From positions 26,417,501 through 26,481,500 of the forward strand of contig CM044877.1 in the NCBI GenBank assembly GCA_024500155.1: a DNA stretch of 64,000 nt, in the 5' to 3' direction. Both the position numbers and the translations under genes were made by a program. The notes below the pieces were generated by a model, which was given only the letters and a program-made list of their open reading frames with translations, made no database searches and had not been told where the DNA came from. The stretch's first letter is position 1; each line of letters begins with the position of its first letter. Source of the DNA: Chenopodium formosanum. Lineage: Eukaryota; Streptophyta; Magnoliopsida; Caryophyllales; Amaranthaceae. Shown here one piece after another: positions 1-11,177 of this stretch.

Positions 1-1
1 A

Positions 2-1610
2 TGGTTCTTTTCTCTCGAGAAAGAAAACACCTCTACCTGGGAGTCTATAGCAAACGCTTTCGTTGATAGGTACAAGTGCAACATTCAAGTCGAGACTGAC
101 CATAGAGAACTTGAAATCCTCAAACAGAAAGAGAATGAAGGCTTCACCTCTTTCTTTAACAAGTGGAGAGAAACCTCAGCTAAAATGATTGAGGTGCCAA
201 GCGAAAAAGAGTATGTGAGACTATTTATCAAGAATCTCCAAGAAAAATATTCCAAGCATCTTAAATATCAAAATAATCTCCATACCTTTAAGGCTGTTTA
301 TGACATTGGTATCAATATTGAAGATGGCTTGGCTAAGTCAAAAGTTGCCAACAATAACTCCAACAGTGGCTGGAAAGGAAAGAAGGACGACAATCCTTCT
401 TCTTCCAAAACCGCCCACTCAAATAATGTTAGCACCTTTAATTTAGGAGAAGTACTTGCCATGAACAACCAAGGACAGAAGAAACCATTTAGGAGAAACT
501 TCACTCCTATTGGCATGAGTTATGACATCGCGTTTGATCAATTAAATGCAAAAGGTCTTATAACTCCCATTGGACCATTTGGGGACCCACCAGTCGAGAA
601 AAGGTTAGTTAACTGGAACCCTAATGCACACTGCAAGTATCACCAAGGCAGGGGCCATTAAATGAAAGCTGTTGGAAGCTTAAGGAAGCTATCCAAGACC
701 TAATCGACAATAACAAATTGTTGTTGCCCCCTGCCAGCAAGAAGCCAAGTATCGACAATGCACCTCCAGCTCATACTCTGGCTATCTCTGATGAGGAAAA
801 CGAGGTTGACCCCTCCTCTCTCATTAGACCTGTTGAAGAAATCAATTCCATAGAAAAAGAAGAGGAGATCTTTTTCGATGTCAAAGATAACCTTCCAGAA
901 CCGGCAAATAAAGAAGATATACAATTGCTCACACTGTCTATGAAGGAGGCATCGCAACTACTACGTGAAGCTCTCAAAGTTATGAACGAACTCCATAAGA
1001 AATATGATGAGCTTCCACTTCCAAAAGAAGAACCTAAAAGAGAATTCATATTAGTGAGAACGACTTATGAGGCAAAGTATTTTCCCTTACAAGTCACTAA
1101 AAACCCAAGAAGAGCAATAGAATCTACACTCCAATTGGGATCCCATATGCACAAATGTTCGAAATGCTCTCTAAGAGTGCCGAGGTCAAACCTCTCGAAC
1201 CGAGACCATTCGAGTCATTAAAAAGGACAGATAGATATTACTGTCATTATCATCAATCAGGGGGTCACACTATAGAAAACTGTTTCAAGTTCAAGGATTT
1301 GGTACAGAAAATGATTGATGAAAAGAAACTAGTCCAAACCCAACAAGAAGAGGATATAACCATCAATCGAGTTTGGGACAGTGATGAAGAAGATGTCTAT
1401 CTAAAGGACATAGTAGGACCTTCACCTTCTGTGTCATACACCACAGATGACATTTGGGCTGAAGAAGATTCATCAATAGACGTCCTCACAAGATCCAGGA
1501 GAATGTAACCTCCCGTTTCAACACAACCTATGCCCACCACACATCAAGTTCCCATACCTATCATCGAAGACAATGACATTGTTAAACAATTTTAGAAGAC
1601 AAAAGTTGAG
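2..1610 (+). pseudogene. gag: Copy A gag, N-terminus missing, frameshifted
   Basis: Frame 2 is open from base 2 to 661 and encodes the C-terminal half of a Retrotrans_gag domain (residues RYKCNIQ, LKQKENEG, FFNKWRE), the structural protein that packages element RNA. A CHHC knuckle (CKYHQGRGH) follows at about 630-660, where a small lesion (GGCCATTAA) stops the frame. Reading resumes at 718-1221 and, after another shift, at 1155-1508, with a second CHHC knuckle (CHYHQSGGH, then ENC) near 1235-1285. Compared with copy C a middle knuckle module is missing here: a deletion joins near 1050. Stops at 1506-1508 and 1592-1594 separate it from the protease frame. N-terminal residues lie outside the window. 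Confidence 0.85.
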
Positions 1611-2282
1611 ATGAATGTGTGGAAACTTCTGGAAACATCCCGAGAGCATAGGTTGGCTGTAATGAATGCCTTTGATAAAATCGGGATAGATTCCGACACC
1701 ACTCCTGAGGGACTAGCCAACTTCCTCACAAGTGACCTTCCTAGTCCGATTAATTTAATCACCTTCTCTGACAAAGATTTACCCCCAGAAGGTGACAGAC
1801 ATTACAAGGCATTAAACCTCACGGTAGTCTGCAAAAGAATGAATGTTCCCATGACTCTTGTAGACAATGGATCGGCTATCAATGACTGTCCACTTAGAAC
1901 TGCGAGGATGCTCGGCATAAAGGACGAAGATTTAACTCCGTCCATACAAGGAATAAGAGCCTACGATAATACTTGTCGTCAAGCTCTTGGCAAGATAACC
2001 CTAAATGTAACGGCAGGAGTAATAGAACATGCTACTACTTTTCAAGTAGTGGACATCAAAGCCTCATTCAACTTGTTGTTAGGACGCCCTTGGCTTCATG
2101 ATCTAAAGGCCGTCCCTTCATCTCTCACTCAACAAGTAAAAGCCATAGTTGAAGGAATTCCAATCACTATCGATGCTTCGCCAATGAGAATCAAATCCAT
2201 AGAAAATCCAATCATTAATGTGGAGCACGACGAGGATGATGAAGACCTATGGGGCTTTAACGAAGAAGTCTCCTTAATCTAA
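1611..2282 (+). pseudogene. Copy A retropepsin-like aspartic protease region
   Basis: An open frame of about 220 residues contains the active-site motif LVDNGSAIN near 1858-1885, with DNGS in place of DTGS/DSGS as is usual for plant Tat-like elements. The downstream FNLLLGRPWLHD (about 2068-2100) is the second conserved protease block. The enzyme would cleave the Gag-Pol polyprotein. The frame is intact internally but is cut off from gag by an upstream stop and ends at 2280-2282. The homologous frame in copy C (47617-48290) carries a stop at a different position, so the lesions are independent. Confidence 0.8.
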
Positions 2283-2324
2283 GAGGATGGAAGGACATCT
2301 CTTTGCCATGACCCCCATTCCAAC

Positions 2325-3110
2325 ATGACCGTCAACGCCATGCTGAAGAAACAAGGACACTTTCCTGGGATGACCCTAGGAAAGAAGAAAGGGATAGCAA
2401 AATCGCTGGAGTCACCTGGCCTCCCTAAGCTAGATACTTTAGGACTTGGTTTCGAACCGACTCAGAAAGATTCTAAGCAAGCCCAGGACAAGTTGAAAGC
2501 ACGTAGGGACGCTCGCATTCAAAAGAAAGCAATTCCAATGGATCAGTACCCTCTTACGCTTAATGGTCAGTTCATAAAAGAAGGAGAGGACTATCCATGT
2601 CATGAATTTCCCGAGCCATTTGTTGTAAACGACATAAGACAACCAGGATTCGAGATTTTCTTGGATTGCTACTTCACTGATGAAATGCCAACTCCCGTCC
2701 ACAAGGAGAAAGCACCCCCATGCTTTGACTTTAACGTCATGGGATTACTGTTTGGGCGAGAAAAGAATGAGCCAACTTATAAAGAAGATAACTTCTCGCT
2801 CATTCAAACAGTGCTACAAAGTGAAAGCTTCGACCCCTCAAAGCTAATTACTCCAGCCGAAGGATCACTACAAGGGTGGCGCAAGACTATCAAAGTGAGT
2901 ACTCCAAGCGGAAGGAAGATATCAATCACGACAGGGCAAGGACCAATGTTTAAAGAGTTGTCTGAGTCAGAGTCCGAGTCAGAATCTTCCCCTTTAGAGT
3001 CTTCTGAGTCTTTAGTAGTAACACCTCCCCCTCCTATTTCTTCTCCTAGGATAGTTAGTGACCCAGTCCCTGAGGAAATATCACTCTTTGATGTAATGAT
3101 CTCACTATAA
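2325..3110 (+). pseudogene. Copy A G-patch domain and protease-RT linker
   Basis: A frame of 261 residues begins with a G-patch-like segment (MLKKQGHFPGMTLGKKKG, then LGLGFEPT, about 2340-2465), a short glycine-rich nucleic-acid-binding module found after protease in many plant Tat-lineage elements. The rest is an acidic, Ser/Glu-rich linker (about 2960-3020, repeated SESE), probably flexible. It ends with a stop at 3108-3110, where copy C continues in the equivalent frame, so this copy has a small frameshift before RT. Role is by analogy with related elements; no catalytic residues are expected. Confidence 0.7.
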
Positions 3111-3135
3111 TAATATTTATCATTCTCCTTACTTC

Positions 3136-4557
3136 TTGTGTTCCTCCCTAACCCAAGATGACGAGCATTGCTTAGCTAACGATGAAAAAGACAAAGAAAT
3201 TATTAAAGCAATGGAAACACTCGAAAAGAAAACACCGGTAATTGAAGAAACTGAAATAGTTGACATCTCGAATGATTCAACTCATAAAAGAGAAGTTAAA
3301 ATCGGACTAACATTGAATAAACAAGAAAGAACCGATTTAATTAACTTACTTAAAGAACTTATCGATGTATTTGCTTGGTCATATGAAGATATGCCAGGCA
3401 TTAATAGAGAGATAGCTCAACACACTATACCACTAATTCCAGGAATGAAACCTGTAAAACAAAAGTTGCGTCGAATGAAACCCGACATAGCACTTAAAAT
3501 AAAAGAAGAAGTTCAAAAACAAATTACTGCAGGTTTCATCAAGGTATCCAAATACCCCAAATGGGTCGCCAACGTCATCCCAGTTCCAAAGAAAGACAGA
3601 AGGGTAAGGATGTGTGTCGAATATCGAGATCTAAATAAGGCAAGTCCAAAGGACGACTTCCCTTTGCCACACATCGATATTCTGGTAGATAACACGGCAA
3701 ATCACACGCTTCTCTCGTTCATGGAAGGGTACGCAGGCTACAACCAGATTCTCATGGCAGAAGAAGACATGGAGAAAACAACTTTTATAACGCCATGGGG
3801 CACTTACTGCTACACGGTAATGCCATTCAGGTTGAAAAACGCGGGTGCTACTTATCAACGTGCAGCAACTGCCTTACTCCATGACATGATGCACAAAGAA
3901 GTCGAGGTATATGTCAACGACATGATTGTAAAATCAAAGGACCGTCCAGGCCATTAAGTAGCCTTAAGGAAATTTTTCGAAAGGCTAAGAAAATATAACA
4001 TGAGGTTGAATCCATCAAAATGTGCTTTTGAAGTCACTTCAGGAAAGTTCTTGGGATACGTCATAAGTTCTAGAGGAATAAAAGTAGATCCAACCAAGAT
4101 TAAAGTAATCATGTCGATGCCACCGCCCAAGACTGAGAAGCAGATTCAAGGATTTATTGGCCGGTTGCAATACATAAGTAGGTTCATATCAAAACTAACG
4201 ACAATATGTGAACCAATCTTCAAAAAGCTTAAGAAGAATGTACCAGTAATATTGGATGACGAGTGTCAAAAAGCCTTTGAAAAGATCAAAGCCTATCTCG
4301 TAAATCCTCCCGTATTAGGGCCAGCACTTCCCGGAATACCTCTTAGGTTATATTTTACGGTTACCAAAGAGACAATGGGAGCCATGCTAACACAAGAAGT
4401 AGAAGGCAAAGAGAACGCAATCTATTACCTAAGTAAAAAGATGCTCGAATACGAAACACGCTATACACCGCTCGAGAAATTGTGCCTCGTCTTAGTGTGG
4501 GCCACAACTAAGCTAAGACATTACATGTTGGTGCATACCGTTTTCGTAGTCTCCTGA
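3136..4557 (+). pseudogene. pol: Copy A reverse transcriptase, catalytic Asp mutated
   Basis: RT blocks are recognisable in order: FIKVSKYPKWVANVIPVPKK (about 3535-3594), CVEYRDLNKASPKDDFPLP (about 3613-3667), a damaged FMDGYAGYNQ block read here as FMEGYAG (about 3719), TPWGTYCYTVMPF (about 3793), and the catalytic box read as YVNDM (3909-3923) instead of YVDD. The first catalytic Asp is therefore Asn, which should abolish polymerisation. A C-to-T change makes a TAA stop at 3955-3957 where copy C has CAA. The frame resumes at 4000-4557 with the thumb (LGYVISSRG, GFIGRLQYISRFI) and the start of the RT-linked RNase H region (YYLSKKMLEYETRYTPLEK). Confidence 0.9.
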
Positions 4558-4827
4558 TTAGATCCACTCAAATATCTGTTCGAGAAATCTACACTCAATG
4601 GACGCATTTCAAGATGGATAGTCAATCTAGCCCAGTTTGATATAAGGTTTATGCCACAAAAAGCTATTAAAGGATCTGTGGTGTCAGACTTTCTAGCAGA
4701 TTTTCCTATAGAGGACTCGACGCCAATACAGGACAATGAATTTCCAGATGAAGACCTAATGGTCACTGAAGATGATACTTGGACCTTGTATTTCGACGGA
4801 GCCTCAAACCAAAAGGGATGTGGCGTC
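4558..4827 (+). pseudogene. Copy A RNase H, N-terminal half, interrupted by element B
   Basis: After a stop near 4555-4557 the frame continues (AQFDIRFMPQKAIKG) into the RNase H start WTLYFDGASNQKGCG, containing the first catalytic Asp (YFDGAS, about 4785). At 4828 the reading is broken by the LTR of element B. Joining base 4827 to base 13031 restores the expected reading, with one copy of the GCGTC duplication. RNase H removes the RNA strand of the RNA:DNA hybrid during reverse transcription. Confidence 0.85.
4823..4827. repeat. Target-site duplication GCGTC, left copy (element B)
   Basis: The five bases before the LTR start (TGTAGG at 4828) are identical to 13026-13030 directly after the other LTR end (CTACA at 13021-13025). 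Five-base duplications are typical of Ty3/gypsy integrase. The interrupted RNase H frame becomes continuous when the insert and one copy are removed. Confidence 0.95.
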
Positions 4828-6231
4828 TGTAGGCGTCATTCGAAGTGCGTCTACATTAAAAAGCATGTTGTGAATATGCTTGGCACTCATAGGAAGTGGG
4901 AATTGACATTACGATTAGGGACAAAGCAAAGTACGGAGCCGGCATTAAGTTTTTGTGGAACTTGTAAACCGTTTACGGATCATAAAAGGCAACCACGATA
5001 AAGGGACAACGAAGGCAACGATTGACCCGTGAAGGTTACACCCCATTCATAATCCATGAGATTATTAACTCCATATGGTTTGGAACCACGAAAGGAGGAT
5101 CGGGGATGATGGTACGAAGTGAGTCATGGAGTCACATTCGCCCGTATTGGCCTCTACTCGATTCTTATATTGAAAAGCATTCCTGTGATCTCAAAGGCAT
5201 ACAAACAATAATTCAATTCGCTCCAAACTATTATTTAACTAAATTGGTTCAAAATTAATGCACACATAATTCTAAATATTTGGTGATCACTTGATTAAAC
5301 AACAAGATTAAAAAGGAACCTAAACCGGTTGTCCAAATTATCTTATTAGTCGTGATTTTCAATTACATATTCCCTTTAACATGCAATATTGTGATCAATA
5401 AATATTATAAAATCATAAAAACCGATTTACTCATAATTCTAACAACAGAAAAATCGTTAGAAAAATAATAATGATAAAAAGAGCATAATTCTTACTTTGA
5501 ATCTGTTTGCTTGCAACTACAAAATAATAAACGAGTTAGTAACTTCAAGGAAATAATAAAACAACAATTAAATTAAATTAAATAAAAACAAGGTTAATTT
5601 TGGGGCCAAACCCTCAAACGATTCTACCTTTCACGCCTTGGTTTAAGGATAGAACCTCGAGTAAAATATGGACTCCTTTGAGTGCTTGAAGAAGGAATTT
5701 TGAAGTGAAAAGGGTAGGCTAGTGTTTAGGTTAAGAGCATAGAAGAGAGAAAATAAGAATAATAAAATTCTGGTTGCCCCGTTCATCAGAAATGAGGGGG
5801 TATTTATAGGGAAATGTGCTGAGGGAGCACACGGAACCCTAAAACGATAAAAACCCTAAAAAACTATTCCAGTCCACTTTTCCGTCTAAATTCATTTTTA
5901 ACCCTAATTTCTTTCGGCTTTCGGAGTGCCGATTGATAATTACGGGCTTTTTTTCTGACTTTTATTATTCGGGCTAAAGTAAGAAAATAATAAAAAATAA
6001 CTAAAATATTTGGGCCAAAAATAATAAAATAAAAAGGTTTGGGCTTAAAATTAATTAACAAATTAAAACTATGCTTTTACCAAACACCAAGACATAGACC
6101 TTTCGAAAATATGAATTTAATACGATATTTTAAGCACTCTCGGGATTAAATACTAAACCCGACCAATGGCGGCGGTGAAAGGTTATTTATCATCGGGCTT
6201 GGTTTTGGGGAGACATTTTTAGGTGTCTACA
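4828..6231 (-). repeat. Element B 3' LTR (1404 bp)
   Basis: Plus-strand ends are TGTAGGCG and GTGTCTACA. On the element's own strand it starts TGTAGACACC. It matches 11370-13025 closely except for a 255-bp block present only there (12409-12663). A TATA box (TATAAATA) lies at 5801-5808 on the minus strand. The adjacent polypurine tract at 6232-6248 fixes it as the 3' LTR. Confidence 0.93.
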
Positions 6232-6248
6232 GCAGCCCCCACTTTGAC
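6232..6248 (-). other. Element B polypurine tract
   Basis: The minus strand reads GTCAAAGTGGGGGCTGC directly before the 3' LTR. The tract is identical except for one base to those of copies A (21428-21444) and C (26725-26741). It is the expected primer site for plus-strand DNA synthesis. Confidence 0.85.
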
Positions 6249-6399
6249 TGAGTTTGTAGAAACGTCAGTTTCGAAAACGATAGTCAAAGTAGTCGATAGG
6301 GACGGAGAATGATTTAAGACGTTCTGCGATCCTAAATCACTCTGTATACGCCGATACCTGCAGAAAAATGTTAGTTCTACAGATAAAAGAGTAAAGGGA

Positions 6400-6665
6400 T
6401 AGAATACATATCTGGCACCAGTGTGTCGGTGACAAACGAGTTTGGTATTTTCCTATACTTGAAGGAATCTACCGAGTGACATTGGTTGAAACGCTTTCCA
6501 TGCTTGAGGAAAGCCGACTGAAGAGTTTGGTACCTTTCTAAGCCTGAAGAAAGCTACCGGATAATACTTTCCATGCCTGAGGAAAGCCAACTTGGCGGTT
6601 TTCTATACTTGAAGAAAAATCCACCGGATAATACTTTCCATGCTTGAGGAAAGTCGAAAGATGAT
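6400..6665. repeat. Imperfect tandem repeats near the 3' end of element B
   Basis: Degenerate units alternate phrases such as CTTTCCATGCYTGAGGAAAG and TTCTAAGCCTGAAGAAAGCTACC at a spacing of roughly 50-70 bp. They are non-coding and part of the variable 3' untranslated region of the element. Confidence 0.7.
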
Positions 6666-6710
6666 GAGATTGCAAGTCTCTATGTATTGAGAACCTTGCG
6701 TCATGAAACG

Positions 6711-6873
6711 ATGGTGGTCCGCTTGTCCCCGGACGTGGGATGTAGATGGTCCGCTTGTCCCCGGACGTGGGCTGTAGAAGGTCCGCTTGTCCCCGGACGT
6801 GGGCTGTAAATGGTTCGTTTGTCCCCGGACGTGGGCTGTAAATGGTCCGTTTGTCCCCGGACGTGGGCTGTAG
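6711..6873. repeat. Five tandem copies of a 32-33 bp unit in element B
   Basis: The unit contains CCGCTTGTCCCCGGACGTGG followed by GCTGTAGA or GCTGTAAA. There are five copies with single-base differences. The apparent open frames through it are products of the periodicity. Hypervariable tandem repeats upstream of the 3' LTR are a known trait of Tat/Ogre elements. Confidence 0.9.
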
Positions 6874-6984
6874 ATAAGACCTGCAAAAATAAATTTGCCA
6901 ATGGACTCGTATACATTGTGATTGACTTGACTACTAACTTGACCAAGTTTGACTTGATGGGACATGACATGTGTATGACTTGTG

Positions 6985-7008
6985 GGTGTGTGTGTGTGTG
7001 TGTGTGTA
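6985..7008. repeat. (GT)n microsatellite
   Basis: About twelve GT dinucleotides follow GTGTATGACTTGTGG in the 3' non-coding region of element B. Confidence 0.9.
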
Positions 7009-7328
7009 TGCAAACACAAGCAAACGAAGATGCAAAAGCAAAAATTTTCCGTCAATTTTCGTCATGAGTGGAGGGTACCGACTTTCTCCCGAAAAAGAAA
7101 GATGTGAAAAACTGAACTTTTATTTTCGAACTTCCTTCAATGAAAACTTTGGAAAAAGTTTTTTTTTGAACTTCCCCAAAATAAAATAATGAAAAGGGAG
7201 AGAAGTTTTGAACTTCGTCCTTGAGCAAGACGAAATGATTCGTATGGATTGAATTGTTTGTCCTGAAAATGATGTATGCATGATGCATGTTCTTAGGCCA
7301 GGAGGCTAAGGACAATTACATCATGTGA

Positions 7329-7910
7329 CACGATAGATGAATGAACTTAAGTCATGGAGCTAAGCATCATATATGGTGTAAAGAAGCGATTTTGAACGTA
7401 TAACACGATAGATGAATGAACTTAAGTCATGGAGCTAAGCATCATATATGGTGTAAAGAAGCGATTTTGAACGTCACTTAGGTCTGGAAGCTAAGCACGT
7501 ATAACACGATAGATGAATGAACTTAAGTCATGGAGCTAAGCATCGTATATGGTGTAAAGAAGCGATTTTGAACGTCACTTAGGTCTGGAAGCTAAGCACG
7601 TATAACACGATAGATGAATGAACTTAAGTCATGGAGCTAAGCATCATATATGGTGTAAAGAAGCGATTTTGAACGTCACTTAGGTCTGGAAGCTAAGCAC
7701 GTATAATGATTATTGCATAATGAACGTTGCTTAGGTCTGGAAGCTAAGCACGTATAACACGATAGATGAATGAACTTAAGTCATGGAGCTAAGCATCATA
7801 TATGGTGTAAAGAAGCGATTTTGAACGTCACTTAGGTCTGGAAGCTAAGCACGTATAATGATTATTGCATAATGAACGTTGCTTAGGTCAAGGAGCTAAG
7901 CACGATATGC
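7329..7910. repeat. Tandem array of ~102 bp units in element B
   Basis: Five units start ACACGATAGATGAATGAAC and contain GTCATGGAGCTAAGCATC and AGGTCTGGAAGCTAAGCACG. The second unit start follows after a shortened unit, and a 50-bp variant piece (TGATTATTGCATAATGAACG) is interspersed twice towards the right. It is non-coding. The near identity of units suggests recent expansion by slippage or unequal exchange. Confidence 0.9.
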
Positions 7911-8319
7911 TTTGTATGATTAAAAATCATTGATATTTAAATGTTTCTTATGCGAAACAATGAACATTGCTCAGGTCAGGAAGCTAAGCAAGTATGCAAT
8001 GTTTCTTCTACCGAATGTTGTCTTTAAATATGATGAAGCATGCACAGTGTTGAAACAAGATTTCATGATAAAGGGCTCTTAAAGAGAAGGATGATTGATA
8101 TGGATATGGATGTGTGAGTGAAGTGTGTGAATGTGATACTAAGGCTGGCTGCAAGGGTTATAATGATGGGAATAGATGTGAGAAGAGTAAAAATTGATGA
8201 CTCCTCAGGCTGGGTAAGCTAATGTGATTTGGGTTCAAGCCCCCAAGTCTAGCTCTAAATGGGTAGGGATAAGCATTGGATATTCTTTGACTCGATCATG
8301 CATGGATATGAATATGAAT
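7911..8319. other. Element B pol-free internal region
   Basis: This stretch holds decayed single copies of the neighbouring GCTAAGCA repeat (to about 8000), then unique AT-rich DNA. No reading frame or domain is seen on either strand. Confidence 0.6.
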
Positions 8320-8380
8320 GTGGCCGCACCTCGATGTGAGGTTGCCTACGTATCCGTTAGGAATCAGGCCGGACGTAGCT
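8320..8380 (-). other. Conserved post-integrase motif retained in element B
   Basis: On the minus strand this reads AGCTACGT, GGCCTGATTCCTAACGGATACGTAGGCAACC in two adjoining pieces, then GTGCGGCCA. The same order occurs directly after the integrase stop in copy A (14751-14812) and in shortened form in copy C (43379-43428). Its function is unknown. Its presence in a pol-less element marks the right side of the region that was lost. Confidence 0.75.
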
Positions 8381-9214
8381 CTAACTAAACTTTGCACAAG
8401 TGTATGTACACCTCAAAGAGGTCTTTCAAGGGTTGTAATGTGGTTAAGTTGATGGTTTAAGGAAGAAAGAGGTAAAAGGCTCAAGACCCGAGAGAAGTCC
8501 CCAAGATGTGTAATTGTGAATTTGAAAATTTTGAATTTTGCAAGTTTATTTTCAACACATTTTTTTTTGCTTTGAACTTTTTTTTTTTTTTTTTTTTCAA
8601 TCTTTTGAATCAATGTAGGCAATCTCAGATCATGCGGTCCATCCCTCACTTAGCATTCATGTTTCTCAGGCACGGTACCGAGCACTCGATGAGAGACGCA
8701 ATTTGAGACGTGTTCATATCAAAGACATTGGAACACTTGCCTTTAGACATTGTTTTATTTTTGCTTTGCTACTTTTTTTTTTTTACTTGCTTTTTGAATG
8801 TTATACAATTACACATCTTCAAATCCCAGGGTTGAGTGAATGTGGGTTGAAGAAATGAAGGCCAAACGTTAGACGAGGCTCAAAGTGGTTGATGAAGAAC
8901 TGGATATGTGATTGAGTGGTTAATGGGGAATGATAGGGTTGCAAAGGTGCCTCAAATCCTTGGTGTACCTTGTGTTTAGTTCGGCATTTTTTTATTATTT
9001 TTTTTTTATTTAGAATGAATGAATGAAAAATTCTATGATCGAGATGTAAAGGAAAATTACTCATTTTAGTAATGGAAAAGGTGAACGAAACACATGAAAC
9101 ATAAAAAAATTCAAAGTGGAAAACCTATGCTAGACATGAATGGGGGAATGGAGAAGAATGATAAAGAAAGAAATCATGAATTCTTTCACAAAGGATCTGC
9201 GTGCCTTGTATTTA
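8381..9214. other. Element B non-coding region between gag and post-integrase motif
   Basis: Unique AT-rich sequence with T-rich runs (about 8579-8598, 8771-8784 and 8989-9008). I see no protease or RT motif in any frame. The pol deletion junction must lie between here and the gag stop. Confidence 0.6.
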
Positions 9215-10327
9215 TTACTTCTTGCCGCCTGGAGGGACAGGAAGTTTGTTTGCATCCATCAAGTCTTGAATGATGTCCTTCAAATTCCAACATTGCTCTG
9301 TAGTGTGGCCCCTTCCTTGATGGTATTTGCAATAGGCATTGGGATTCCATTTGGCGCTCATTTCTTCAGGTTTTGGCTCTGGAAATGGTACAATAGGCGT
9401 GATCAAGCCTTAACCGTAAAGGCGATCAAAGGCCGCATCATAAGTCATTCCTAAATGAGTGTACGTTCTTTTCTTCTTGGGCAATGGAGTATCAAGGGCT
9501 AACACTTCATTGAGATCAACTTGGCTTATATTGTTGGTAGTATTTTCGTGCTTAGAAGACGAAGAAGAAGGATGGTCGTTCTTCTTGTTTTTCCAAGTGT
9601 TATTATTGTTACTACCAGCAGTCTTTATTAGCTCATCCTCGATATCGATGCCGATGTCGTATACAGCTTCGAAAGTGTTCAATGGAAGAAATTTGAGATG
9701 TTCCCTATATTTATGAGTCAGATTTTGAATAAAGAGGCGATCCATCTCTCTTTCTTTGGGAGGATCTACCAAGAGTGAAGTTGTTTCCCTCCACCTGTTC
9801 AAGTAAGCGGTGAAGCCTTCATTCTCTTTCTGTTTGAGAATGGAGAGTTCACGTTCAGAAGTTTTAGTTTGAATGTTACACTTGTAACGATTCATGAAAT
9901 TGTCGGTGACATCTTGCCAAGTCGCAGTACGCTTGGCATCTAGGGAATAGAACCATTGTTGGCAAGCATGTTCTAAGGAGAGAGGGAACACCGTAGGGAA
10001 GAGTGTTACGTCCAATCCCTTAAGAGCCATGGTTGCAGAGAACGCCTTCAAATGGAATATTGGATTGTCAGTAGGCTTGAACTTTGGAATATCAGCAGTG
10101 GAGAACTTTTCAGGGAGTCTATCCTTCACATTCAAAGGAGTGGGAGGCCGTTCCACATAAGTGAAATCCTCAGAAATCTTACTCATTTGTTCCTTCAGTT
10201 TGTCAAGGGTGGAAACAGTGACCTTGTTTTGTTCCATGGTAGTGACCCTAGTGGTAAGGGTTTGCATCATGGAAGACAGTGCCTCAATGGATTTGTTGAT
10301 GTTCTCAATGTCTTCTTTAGTGGCCAT
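9215..10327 (-). pseudogene. gag: Element B Gag, one in-frame stop
   Basis: From ATG at 10327 the minus strand encodes a coiled N-terminal segment, a Retrotrans_gag domain (WFYSLDAKR, RYKCNIQ, LKQKENEGFTAYLNRWRE, residues about 110-230) and, after an in-frame TAA (9410-9412), the CHHC knuckle CKYHQGRGHTTEQCW (about residues 337-351). The frame ends at 9215, about 370 codons in all. It aligns along its length with the gag of copies A and C but differs at many residues, so it belongs to a sister family. Gag would form the particle and bind element RNA. It is the only coding region of element B. Apart from the TAA, codons look well preserved, which suggests a recent insertion. Confidence 0.88.
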
Positions 10328-10786
10328 TGAAAGGTGATGAGTAATGGAGATGACAAAGTTCTCTTTGAACGCCTATTAGATCTGAGAGATTGTTGCGGTA
10401 ATGGCTCGAACCGTATTGATCTATCTTTGTTCCTTGAACAAGTACTGTGAAATAAAACAATTCACTTAATTGTTTGACTCATTGCTCAAGATAGGAAAGG
10501 AAGGAAAAAATAGACATTTGAAAACAGGTGAGAAAACTCCACTCATTTTTTTTATTATGACGAAAAAAAAAAGGGTGCATGAACCTAATATACGATCATA
10601 AACGACCTGGTGCACGACTCGAGTCGGACATAAAGAAAGTGTGTGGACTATACTTGACTCGTGAGTGATCAAGTGATGTTATAAGACTTGTGGTATGATC
10701 GTATGGCTAGACATGTGAACAATAACCAAAATGACTGACACGAGGACCAAATTAAAACGAATGACTAAACTGACGCTTTCTTTTTT
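10328..10786. other. Element B leader between array and gag start
   Basis: AT-rich 5' untranslated leader of the gag mRNA on the minus strand. No other gene is seen. Confidence 0.6.
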
Positions 10787-10860
10787 TTTTTTTTTTTGAA
10801 AAGGGGTGACGTGGCACGGGACACTTCTCCCGTCAGACGGGATAAGTTCCCGTGTCACGG

Positions 10861-10893
<33 letters not shown>

Positions 10894-11140
10894 GAAAAAG
10901 GGTGACGTGGCACGGGACACTTCTCCCGTCAGACGGGATAAGTTCCCGTGTCACGGTCAAACATTTTTTTTTTTTTTTTTTTTTTGAAAAGGGGTGACGT
11001 GGCACGGGACACTTCTCCCGTCAGACGGGATAAGTTCCCGTGTCACGGTCAAAATTTTTTTTTTTTTTTTTTTTTTTGAAAAAGGGTGACGTGGCACGGG
11101 ACACTTCTCCCGTCAGACGGGATAAGTTCCCGTGTCACGG

Positions 11141-11177
<37 letters not shown>

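Noticed and set aside
6603..7055. Repetitive minus-strand frame (repeats of a short Arg-Gly-Gln motif)
   Set aside because: It follows the 32-33 bp tandem units in all frames; there is no codon bias or start context and no homologue is recognised.
7329..7910. CRISPR-like alternation of repeats and spacers
   Set aside because: The spacer-like parts are themselves repeated, the units are ~100 bp, and the genome is a plant; it is an ordinary tandem array.
8231..8250. tRNA-like T-loop word (GGGTTCAAGCCCC)
   Set aside because: No A box, anticodon arm or acceptor stem can be built around it; it lies in the non-coding part of element B.
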